Assembly: GCF_003171515.1 (NCBI RefSeq) | Contig: NC_089397.1 | Location: 62,001-126,000, forward strand | Length of the DNA stretch: 64,000 bases | Direction of reading: 5' to 3' | DNA from: Pyrenophora tritici-repentis | Lineage: Eukaryota; Ascomycota; Dothideomycetes; Pleosporales; Pleosporaceae | Shown: positions 21,651-31,837 of the stretch, one piece after another | How positions within the stretch are numbered: position 1 is the stretch's first letter | Layout: the number at the start of each line of letters is the position of its first letter | Made by a program: the position numbers and the translations under genes | Notes under the pieces: generated by a model | Databases searched by the model: none | Seen by the model: only the letters and a program-made list of their open reading frames with translations | What the model was told of the DNA's origin: nothing

Positions 21651-23062
21651 ATGCCTTCAGCAACAGGCCAGTCCTGGGAGAAGTACCAGAAGAACTTCGC
21701 CGACGATGAGGTAGAGGAGAAGAAGATTACACCTCTTACCGATGAGTAAGCGAAAAAACATGGCCCCAATGCCTGGCTAATGCTGTAACAGGGACATTCA
21801 GGTGTTGAAGACATACGGAGCAGCACCTTATGGTGCTGAGCTCAAGAAGCTGGAGAAGGAGATCAAAGACAAGCAACAGACGATAAACGAGAAGATTGGC
21901 GTCAAAGTGGGTATGCCGGCGTTTTGATTAGACCTTTATTTACATACGACAGGAATCAGATACCGGACTCGCACCTCCACATCTCTGGGACATTGCCGCC
22001 GACCGCCAACGAATGCAAGAAGAGCAGCCCCTCCAAGTCGCCCGATGCACAAAGATAATACAGGACGAGAGGGATCCGGAAAAGAGCAAATATGTCATCA
22101 ACGTCAAGCAGATTGCCAAGTTCGTCGTCAACCTCGGAGAGCGCGTCTCACCGACCGACATTGAAGAGGGTATGCGCGTGGGTGTTGACCGCAACAAGTA
22201 CCAGATTCTGCTTCCTCTCCCGCCCAAGATCGATCCTTCAGTCACCATGATGACAGTCGAGGACAAGCCTGATGTCACATACGGCGATGTAGGAGGTTGC
22301 AAGGAGCAGATCGAGAAGCTACGAGAGGTGGTCGAGATGCCGCTCTTATCGCCAGAGCGCTTCGTCAACCTCGGTATCGACCCACCCAAGGGCGCTCTTC
22401 TATACGGCCCCCCAGGAACCGGAAAGACACTATGTGCCCGAGCAGTCGCGAACCGAACAGACGCCACCTTCATCCGCGTCATCGGCTCTGAGCTGGTCCA
22501 AAAGTACGTCGGAGAAGGCGCTCGCATGGTGCGCGAGCTCTTCGAAATGGCGCGAACAAAAAAGGCGTGCATCATCTTCTTCGACGAAATCGATGCCGTC
22601 GGCGGTGCCCGCTTCGACGACGGCGCCGGCGGCGACAACGAAGTCCAACGCACCATGCTGGAACTCATCACACAACTCGACGGCTTCGACGCCCGCGGCA
22701 ACATCAAAGTCATGTTCGCCACCAACCGGCCCTCCACACTCGACCCCGCCCTCATGCGTCCCGGCCGTATCGACCGTAAAATCGAATTCTCCCTCCCCGA
22801 CATGGAGGGTCGCGCCAATATCCTGCGTATCCACGCAAAGAGCATGAGCGTCGAGCGCGATATCCGCTGGGAACTCATCTCGCGTCTCTGCCCCAACAGC
22901 ACGGGTGCCGAGCTGCGTAGTGTGGCGACCGAGGCGGGCATGTTTGCGATTCGTGCGAGGAGAAAGGTGGCGACTGAGAAGGACTTTCTTGCTGCGGTGG
23001 ACAAGGTTATCAAGGGCAATCTCAAGTTTAACTCTACGGCTACTTATATGCAGTACAATTAG
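21651..23062 (+). CDS. RPT1: 26S proteasome regulatory subunit 7, AAA ATPase Rpt1
   Basis: One of six ATPases in the base of the 19S proteasome cap; it unfolds and threads ubiquitinated substrates. Three exons: 21651-21745, 21792-21906 and 21953-23062, with 46-nt introns, giving 439 aa. The N-terminus reads [20 protein letters not shown] and is followed by the Rpt1 block [18 protein letters not shown] (here [14 protein letters not shown]). Walker A is GPPGTGKT, Walker [10 protein letters not shown], then the second region of homology [17 protein letters not shown]. The C-terminus ends ATYMQYN, as in Rpt1 orthologues. The near identity with yeast Rpt1 in the ATPase core makes the subunit assignment secure. 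Confidence 0.97.
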
Positions 23063-23379
23063 GTGGGGAAGGCGGGTTTGCTTTGCATTAGATGGCTGGC
23101 TCTGGCGCTTTTTCGTACTGTACGAGTAGTTGAGTCATGAGATGACTAGATGATTGTCATACATAATGCATCTTTTTTGAATGATTCTTGTTTCTCCTTG
23201 TTTCGTCGTTGGGGATAAATGACGGTCGGTTCTATTATATGCGGATGTCTTGATTGTCGTGTCGTTTCTACCTGATAACTCGTATAAACTCTACTGATGA
23301 TCCGTCATATCATCATCGTGACCAACAAAAATCAAAACACACGTGTACCTCTACTTCTACTACCCCTACGCCCCAGTCC
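23063..23379. other. Convergent 3' region between RPT1 and AMP deaminase
   Basis: A 317-bp tail-to-tail spacer. It holds both terminator/polyadenylation regions and no gene. Confidence 0.5.
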
Positions 23380-26300
23380 CTAAAATCTAATCCTCCCCCT
23401 CACTCCCCCCCTCCTCCACAACAACATCTGCCTCCCCCACACCCCTCTAAACGCCGCCCTCGACCCGACTCCCCCACCCACACCCACACCGCCCCCCTCC
23501 TCAACCTGACTAGTCCGTCCACTCCTCCTACGACTCCTACTACTCACCAACCCCGGAAAAAGACGCGGTTCCCCATCCAACGTCACAGAACTAGTGGAGC
23601 GGACAAGTCCCTGTTCGGGGTCTTCGTGGCCCTGTGTTTGCGTATCCATAGACTGCTGTGGCGGAGGAGCCATGGTACTAGGGTTGATAGTGATTTCACT
23701 ACTACGCCGACGTTGGTGGCGGGACACAGCAGCAGCACCGGTAGTACCTGCGGTGGCCGCGCCGCCATCGAGGGTACTGCTGCTAAGTGTCGGGGGAGAA
23801 GAAGGCGCGTGGCCTAGTAGACTAGCCGAGTCTGTGACGACAGAAGGTGTAGCAGCGGGTTTAAGGCGCGAGGCCATTGCAGGGGGGAGTCTGGAAAACA
23901 GGGGTTGAGATGCTGGGTCAGTGGCGGAAGGGTTGGTGGGGGAAGTGGGACCTTGGGGGAAAGATTTGGGAGTTTGCGGGACGCCGGGTTGGAGGTTGGA
24001 GCGTGTGAGTGCGGATTGGGCGGCGCGCGTGTAGCGGTCGATCCTGATTTGGGTTAGGGGTTAGATATATGTATGGCTTTATGAGTGGCTGATGAGGCTT
24101 ACATGGCTAGTTCTCCCATGAGGGTTTCGTGGCGGAAGGCTTCGCGGATGCTGGGTACGTTCGATCGCGCCATGTCGTTTCCGGCGACGCCGGGGAGATG
24201 GTAGTTCCCTCCTAGCCATTTTTGCTTGACGACGTGTTCGAAGCCGCTCTGCTCGACGGAGTGTTTGGCTAGCTCGCACATGTCTACGGCGCTTAGTTTG
24301 TAGATTTGCGCGGCGACGGAGTATTCTTCGATGAGCGGCTCTTTGGTGAATGCGAATTGGAGGGGGTCGTCTGTTGAGAGCGAGACGTTGAGGCCGCGTC
24401 TAAAGTAGCTCAAGAAAGGGTTTCGCTCGTATGCAAGAAAGAGCGCGTTGTTGCTTAATGGAGACATGGCAACACCAATCTGCTCGAGATAGAAAATGTA
24501 TTGGAGAAGAGGCACCTTTCGAAGTAAGAGACCGTGACTGATACTGTGGCAGCAAAGAACTGCTGCTGCTAAATGGTCAGTGTCACCAGCCTCTCCGCAA
24601 TGTGGGCGGAGAAGGAACGTGTTGAAGCCTCGTTGTTTCCTCCAAACGTTGAGCGATGACATGTTGGCGAACAAGTAATACATCCAGTAGCTGTACGGAG
24701 GATTCTGCTTTGTGGACCACTCGTTTGGAAATGGGAACTTTCGGTACACACGCCGCTCGACTTTGCTCTCATCATCGACACTATCGAAACCAATGACCCT
24801 TTGCAGGAAGATGTGTAGCTTGGGGTGACTTGAGGGATCTTTGGTGACTTCGAACAGAGGCTGGAAGACATTGACAATGACTTGTTGGAAGTTGTCCATG
24901 AGACCAGTGGCTTTGTACACGTCAAACAGACGAGGGACCTGGATGAGCCAGCGTACGTTGGGCGAAAAGAGCTTGTTATCAACCACCCAGGCTGCAAGTT
25001 TATCCCACTCGTCAATGTCGCGGCCATAGATTGAGATGCGCCACTCGACGAATTGGTACTTGCTCGCCTCCAGATCCGAAATGACTTCCTTAGTAATCTC
25101 AGCTAGATATCGGCCCTTGACAAAGTTGTCTGTCTTGAGAAAGATGGTTCGTAAACGTGACTCGCCAATGGGGTTGTACTTTAGATTGAACTTGTCGAAA
25201 CGATGGAACGAATCCGTGTGCGCCTATATGGTCAGAATGTTCTCATACGTCGGAAATCATACTTACGTGCATGTCCAATGTGTCGATACTCAAATCGTAG
25301 GCTGTCAGATTAATCGATTCAAACACTTCTCTCAGTGTGAGATGCTTGCCGTCACGGAACAAGACTACTTCATCTGGCGACTTCTTCATCTTGGACTTGA
25401 TAAAGCGCAATAAATGCTTTTGGTTCATGCACGCCGAATGGTGAACGTGAGTGTCGACTTTTCGCACGTTGTAGAAATCTCTATGGGGGACCTTTTTCGT
25501 GTCGGCCGTCTCTTGGTACTCATTCAGCAAGTAGTAAAGGTTAAACTTTCCCTCCAGATACTGCAGCCGACGGAAAGCAAAGCTTTTGCTAGGACCATCC
25601 GAGGAAATGTCAAGGATTGAGTCGAGATCGATGTAAAATTCACGCAATGTGGGAATAGACACAATAGGCGTGTCGAGCTCAGCGGATTTGGCCGTCTCAT
25701 ACACTTGATATACACCGCTATCGTCCAGACGAAACGACATCTCTCCAGGACCCGGTACTGGCAAACATTCTTCCAAGTGAAAGTCCTCGCCAATGTTGGT
25801 ACCCATTTTGCGAGGTGGTTTAGGTGGCTCAGATGGCTCCAAAACGCCACTATTCTGCATGCTGCTAGTGCCTGCGTTGCGGCGCTCCTTGGAAAGGTCG
25901 TTCCATACGGGTTCAGGGGGAGATGGGTAGATGCGCCAAGCGGGGTCATCTTTGGGGTTGTCGAAGCTGCGTTGCAAAGACAAGCGAATATACTTGTGAC
26001 GTAGGTCCAGCACCTTTTGGATGTTTGTGTAGATTGAGCTAAGCTCCGCTGTGATGCTGGAATCCGACATGGCAAAGCCTCCGGCTCCTGTTCCAACACC
26101 AATACCTGCGCCTGCGCCGTGTATACCTTCTTCAGCCAGAAGAGGCTTTTCCTCGTGCGGGAGGGCGGGGTGCTGGGCATGCGAACGAGCCTTTTGATCG
26201 GCATGCAGAAAGGTGTCACCGTCGTCGTAGGTACCTGCAGCATTGGCGCCATGTTGAGTCATGTGCCGGCGTGGCTCCTGTGACTGTTCTGTGTGTGACA

Positions 26301-26842
26301 AGCCGATGGGTAGGTTGGACCGGTGCCCTTGGTGGGCATGGCTCACGTTGCTCTTCCGCGACCGCACGCTCTCAGCTGTGCTGAGAAAGTCAACGCCATC
26401 TGTGGCGCCCATGGTGACGGGAAACGTCTTTGCCCGCATGGCAGGGCTATACACGTCTCCCGCCTGTGAACCCCCATACTGAGTCTCGAGCTGATGACGC
26501 TGGTAGAACTGCTTGGCCTCGGTGTGGCTCATTTGCTTGTCAGCCGTATAGTCATAAAAGGCGGTTCGGCGCTGCTTGTCGCGGGGAAGCATGCCATTGC
26601 CATCCTCGTCGGCGCTCGCATCCGCCGCTGCAGTCGCACCGTGCTTCAGTTCGGTGCCGTCTCCAGCTTCGGGGTCTGAGTAGTCAAGGCCCAGCTCCTC
26701 TTCCTCTGAGGAAAGCATCTGGTCATCGTGGGCGGGACCAAAGTCGGGCGACCCATCTCCGTCGGCAGAAAAGGCTCCTGGCGGCAACATCAGTATCCTC
26801 GTCTTCTGTATGACCAGATTGACATGTACTACCTTTCAGCAT
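23380..26842 (-). CDS. AMD1: AMP deaminase
   Basis: Converts AMP to IMP plus ammonia and so sets adenine-nucleotide balance. Four exons: 26842-26833, 26777-25267, 25223-24103 and 24043-23380 (introns 55, 43 and 59 nt), giving 1101 aa. The metal-binding start of the TIM barrel is [18 protein letters not shown] (HxH near residue 447). Further blocks are RPHCGEAGD (near 714) and the family signature [10 protein letters not shown] (near 788). The N-terminal 350 residues are acidic and disordered. The last exon adds a 220-residue Ser/Thr/Pro-rich tail beyond HETLMGELA. The first exon is tiny (MLKG). If intron 1 is kept, an ATG inside it (26788-26790) reads [11 protein letters not shown] in the main frame, so the start is the least certain point. 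It is divergent from the mitochondrial RRM gene. Confidence 0.93.
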
Positions 26843-27396
26843 GGTGCTCTTAGGGGGGTGGTAGTTGTGGCTAGAGCGAACACAAACTTTAGAACAAGAC
26901 ACACGAGAACGCGCCTCGGAGTCGGCCGCTCTGTCGCCTGACTCGGTAGCATTTTGGAAATTATGGGTTCAATGACTACATGGTACATGTTTCTAAGTGC
27001 CCTGGCAGGAATACGTAACAGCAGCGAGCAAGCTTATTGAGGCCATGGCTAGGAACGATGCATTCGGGCAAGTTGCTAGCACGACTGGTGATGGTACCAA
27101 TCCGGAGTTAAGTCAACCGATCCATTACAAGTACTTGCATCGACTTCACTATCCCTTCACACACTAGCACTAGAAATAACACTTGAAGTAAAGCACGCGG
27201 GGTACCCATCTCGCTTAGAGCACGGGGAAGGGGGAAGGTGACGTCGACGACACGTGAAATTATCCGAAATTGAAAAGGCATCATTGGTCACGTGCCGGAC
27301 TTTCTTCTAGCGTGCTTCAATTATCCCTACCAAAAATTTCCAGCAAAACGAGACAGATACAGGACGACTATCGCAACTTTTGCCAAATCGCCCACC
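26843..27396. promoter_or_regulatory. Divergent promoter, AMP deaminase / mitochondrial RRM gene
   Basis: A 554-bp head-to-head spacer. CACGTG-type E-box cores occur near 27251-27255 (ACACGTGA) and 27289-27293 (TCACGTGC), an inverted pair about 35 bp apart. These resemble bHLH binding sites (Cbf1/Pho4 class), but their use is unproven. Confidence 0.45.
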
Positions 27397-28457
27397 ATGT
27401 AAGTCCCGCGTCGATTGACTAATGTCCATGTACTCATGTTACAATTCAGGTTTCTTCTTCGCCGCACTGCCGTCCGCGCCATCAGCGCATCGCCTTCCAA
27501 GACATTTCTTGCGAAGCCGCGAAGCATCAACACCATTACCCCATCCGCCTTTCGCCTTCGACAACCCACCTGGTCAATTGCTTCCTTCCAGAGGAGATTC
27601 GCCAGCGATGACGTGACCAAGACAGAAGAGGCGCAGACCAGCGATGAGAACTTTGCGCAAACAGCAGCAGAGGCACCAGTTGAGGAGAACCTGACGCCTG
27701 CACAAGAAGAGGCTCAGGCCGACCCCAAGGATGAGTCTGCTACTATCGGCGTAGATGCACTGGAAGCAGCTACCAACAGACCCACGACCATGGGCAGGCA
27801 GTCGAGGCAATCCAGGAACACGGAACCAAACAAGATGTTATATATTGGCAACTTGTACTACGAGGTCACGGCTGACCAGCTGAAGCGTGTCTTCTCACGC
27901 TTCGGTGAGGTTGAGTCGGTCAAGATCGTTTACGACAACAGAGGCCTCAGCAGAGGGTAAATTACTTGACCCCACTTGACACTCTCTTTACTGACTCAGG
28001 TGTTAGTTTCGGATACGTCGAGTTTGCAAACATGGCTGATGCGCAGGCGGCCATTGACAACCTCGACATGCAGGTCTTTGAGGGTCGCAACATGGTCGTC
28101 CAGTACCACCAGCCCAAGCCCAACTCCATGTCGCGCAACGCTTCTGGCAGCTTCGATGCCAACGCTCCCTCCAAGACTCTCTTCATCGGTAACATGTCGT
28201 TTGAGATGTCAGACAAGGACCTTAACGATCTCTTCCGTGACATTCGAAACGTCATGGATGTGCGCGTTGCCATTGACAGGAGAACGGGTCAGCCCAGAGG
28301 TTTTGCCCATGCCGACTTCATCGACGTAGCCAGCGCCACCAAGGCCAAGGAAGTGCTCAGTGAGAAGGTCATTTACGGACGACAGCTTCGCATCGACTAC
28401 AGCAAGCCGGGTACGAGCGAGCAGCGGGGAAAGCGCGCCGATTCTACCCAGGATTAA
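27397..28457 (+). CDS. Mitochondrial two-RRM RNA-binding protein; start codon split by intron
   Basis: A predicted mitochondrial RNA-binding protein of 319 aa. Exons are 27397-27398 (AT only), 27450-27956 and 28007-28457. Intron 1 (27399-27449, GTAAGT..TTCAG) divides the ATG as AT|G. The first ATG after it would lose the presequence. The N-terminus is a strong mitochondrial targeting signal (MFLLRRTAVRAISASPSKTF continuing to FQRRFASDD). Two RRMs follow an acidic linker. RRM1 has MLYIGNLYYEV and SRGFGYVEF, RRM2 has TLFIGNMSFEM and PRGFAHADF (RNP2 and RNP1 in each). The acceptor of intron 2 is TGTTAG, chosen because it restores SRGFGYVEF; the earlier ACTCAG would give a stop. RNA target unknown; roles in mitochondrial mRNA processing or stability are possible. 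Confidence 0.88.
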
Positions 28458-29008
28458 AGCCGGCGTAGTAAAAAGGAGGCGTGAACAGCGTGGAGAGTGG
28501 AGATACCAGGACCGCTTCGTGCTCCTATGACGGATGATGGGTTCGGAGATGGTCGATATATCTGTACGATTTTCACGACTGGCATGTTTGCCTCATTTGT
28601 TGCGTAATGTGAGGGTAAATAGGTCTCATGTATCATAAGGGCAGCGTCCGGCGTTGTTACTCTCCTCTTCTTTGGCATGCAGCTCGGGTGGATAATTGCC
28701 GTATAAAAGGAAATCCACATTGCACTACAACTACAAACCATACAAATACCGTGCTTGACATGTGCCGCTACATGACCAAACTTCAAAGGTTAATGTTGGC
28801 CGACAACGGGTGTGGCGGCCAGGAACAGCGGAACGGCGACCTCGGCTCTGCCCCGCGTACCATCCATCACTCGGCATCTGTTGCTGATCAATTAAGTCGG
28901 TCGACGCGTCTTCCGCCCAACCCAACCCCAACTTGTACACTTGGTCCCTTTCTCTTCCCTTAGATTCGCCTCAACTGTTTCATACCCAAATTTCTTACCT
29001 TTCTCGCA
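28458..29008. other. Intergenic, 3' UTR of RRM gene and PEX5 promoter
   Basis: No gene is recognised. CTTTCTCTTCCCTTAG near 28948-28963 and the following T/C-rich sequence look like the PEX5 transcription-start region. Confidence 0.4.
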
Positions 29009-30977
29009 ATGTCTTTTCTCGGCGGCGCAGAATGCTCCACGGGCGCCAACCCGCTCAGTCAATTCACCAAACATGTACAAGATGACAAGTCGTTGCAGAG
29101 AGACCGCCTGGTCGGGCGGGGGCCGGGCGGAATGCAAGAGGGCATGCGAAGCCAGCAAATGGGCGGCCCGTCAGATGCTGTAGGTGGCGGTCACAGCAGC
29201 ACATGCAAGTTCCGCTAACATGAGGCGGTAGATGATGAACGAATTCATGAACCAGAATGCTCAACTTCCACAAGGACCCGGGCCGGCCTCCCCGTTCGCC
29301 ATGGAGCAGATGCGCAGAGAGTTGGAACGCGTACAGCAGCACAGCCCTTCGCCAGCATGGGCCGCCGAGTTCGATCCAGGCATGCAAGCACCGCAGATGG
29401 GACCAGCCATGCAGGAAAGGCCGGCTGGCTTCAACCCCGCAGAGTTCGCGCAGTTCCAGCAAATGAACTCGACGGCTCGGACAGCAAGCCCAACCACAGC
29501 CTCACAGCCCTCCATGTCGGGATACCAGCGTCCCATGTACGGCATGGGCATGAACGGCATGGGAATGGGCATGGGAATGGGCGGAATGGGCATGATGCAA
29601 CAGCCATATGCGCCGCAAAACTTCCAACAACCCATGCAAGAGGGCAAGGGCAAAGGGCGCATGGTGGAGCTCGACGACCAAGACTGGGAGGCCCAGTTCG
29701 CCGAGCTGGAGAAGACGGACGACCTGAGTGCTCTAGACGCCGAGGCGAACAAGGCCATGGAGGCTGAGCTGAACGAAATGGACAGGTCAGTAGAGAAAGA
29801 TGCCGTCGACTTTGACGATTTCGAGTCCATTTGGAAGGGAATCCAAGCTGAGACTGAACACGCTAGGCAACTGGTAAACGAGGAGAATTATGTTGAAGGA
29901 CACATGGGCGACCTCGACCAGTGGGAGAACTTCGATGGGCTCAACACGCAGTCTGTCCGCGATCCCGCCATGGGCGACTACCTATTCGAAGACGAAAACC
30001 TCTTCAAGGCCGTCACGAACCCGTTTGAAGAGGGCGTCAAGATTATGGAAAACGGCGGAAACCTCTCCTTGGCCGCGTTAGCCTTTGAAGCTGCAGTCCA
30101 GAAAGATCCAAACCATATCGCAGCCTGGGTCCGACTGGGCGAGTCCCAAGCCCAAAACGAAAAAGAAACACCCGCCATCCGCGCGCTAGAACACGCCCTC
30201 AAGCAAGACCCCTCCAACCTAGAAGCCCTCATGGGCCTCGCCGTATCCTACACAAACGAAGGCTACGAAAGCACCGCGTACCGCACGCTCGAGCGCTGGC
30301 TCGCCACAAAATACCCCTCTTTAATCAAAGAAGCCCTCTCTTCCGACGCCGAAATGGGCTTCACAGACCGCCACCTCCTCCACGAAAAAGTAACAAACCT
30401 CTTCATCCAAGCCGCACAACTCTCCCCCTCGGGCGAGCAAATGGACCCAGACGTCCAAGTCGGCCTCGGCGTCCTCTTCTACGGCGTGGAGGAATACGAC
30501 AAAGCCGTCGACTGCTTCGGCGCCGCCCTCGCCTCGACCGAATCTGGCGTCTCAAACTCTTCCTCTCAGGTCCACCTCCTCTGGAACCGGCTCGGCGCTA
30601 CCCTCGCAAACTCCGGTCGCAGCGAGGAAGCTATAGACGCTTACTCGCGCGCCCTCGCCCTACGCCCTAATTTCGTACGAGCAAGGTATAACCTCGGTGT
30701 CTCGTGTATTAATATCGGCTGTTACACGGAAGCCGCGCAGCATTTGCTCGGCGCGCTAGCTATGCACAAGGTTGTGGAGCAGGAGGGGAAAGAGCGCGCG
30801 AGAGAGGTTGTCGGCGACGGCGTGTCGGAGTCGCAGCTTGATAACATGATTCATCAGAATCAGAGCACCAATCTTTATGATACGCTTAGGCGGGTGTTTG
30901 GCCAGATGGGACGCCGCGATTTGAGTGATTTGGTGGGTCCCGGTATGGATGTTGAGAGGTTTCGGGGGGGAGTTTGA
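29009..30977 (+). CDS. PEX5: Peroxisomal targeting signal 1 receptor Pex5
   Basis: Cycling receptor that binds C-terminal SKL-type signals in the cytosol and delivers cargo to the peroxisome. Two exons: 29009-29179 and 29232-30977 (intron 52 nt), giving 638 aa. The N-terminus MSFLGGAECSTGANPLSQF carries the conserved Cys (Cys9) that is mono-ubiquitinated for receptor recycling. Pex14/Pex13-binding aromatic motifs are visible: WAAEF at 100, WEAQF at 209, and weaker WKGIQ at 258 and WENFD at 288. A Gly/Met tract (about 161-179, GMGMNGMGMGMGMGG) is unusual low complexity. The C-terminal half is TPR repeats (ALAFEAAVQKDPNHIAAWVRLG, ALEHALKQDPSNLEALMGLA, AYSRALALRPNFVRARYNLG as separate repeats), with the NxxxN-type cargo-binding surface. 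The small first exon is required to supply the recycling Cys. Confidence 0.95.
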
Positions 30978-31837
30978 GTTTTGAGCGTGTTGAGCGTGGT
31001 ACTGAGGAGGTGGTGGTGGAGGTGGATGTGGAAGAGAAGGATGGGGAGGAGATGCAGATGCAACATACCATAAACTATGACTCCTGGCTCTTAGAAAGAA
31101 GGGTCCGGCGTAAACCCCCCCCTCCTCCTCCATCATCACGAGGATGTCGATGTCGATTGGATGAATTACGAACAGGATGTGGGCGATAGCTGTTGTTTTG
31201 GTACCAGGACTAGTATTCAGCAGCGTAGCACCCACGACGACGATGTTGCTGCTGATTGTGTTTGGAAGATGCATGGGGGGAGGGATTGGGTGTGATGTGA
31301 TATCGCATTGTATAGGTATGCCATGATATCGCTCTGAGGAAAGAAACAAGACACACTTGTGAGCAAAACGAATGGGAGAATAAGCCAAGTTCTTAGGTAA
31401 ACTTTATGAAACAATAGAATGAAATGAAGGTAATGATTAAAACATGGATATGTTACTGAAGCACGCGACTTTAACTTCTAAATTCCGAGCATGATGAGGC
31501 AAGTGAAGATGGCTTAGGCTGATATTTCAATCTGCATTTTCAGACTTGGCTCATCAACTCACATATTGATTGTATATTCTACCACATACGAGAGAGGCAC
31601 AGTAAATAAGAAAAACCAAACGCTTTCTTCCAGCACCATCATCTCTATGCATACTTCCATTCCATGCCTTGTACTACAATACAATAAATGTCAACTATTT
31701 TAGTTTAGTTATCCCCCAATGATTTCTCTCCAACCCAAAGAGACAGGAAAACGAAAAGAAAGAAGAAAAAAACGAAAATCCCACCACAACCCACAACTCC
31801 ACCCCTCATCCCAAACCATCCCCCCAACAATGCATAT
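30978..31837. other. Convergent 3' region between PEX5 and PMT4
   Basis: An 860-bp tail-to-tail spacer with GT-rich and A-rich blocks. The minus-strand open frame at 30756-31388 overlaps the PEX5 3' end and is Pro/His-rich low complexity, so it is rejected. Nothing else is seen. Confidence 0.45.

Noticed and set aside
30756..31388. 210-codon frame antisense to the PEX5 3' end
   Set aside because: It is a shadow of PEX5 codons plus Pro/His low complexity from a repeat-rich UTR.
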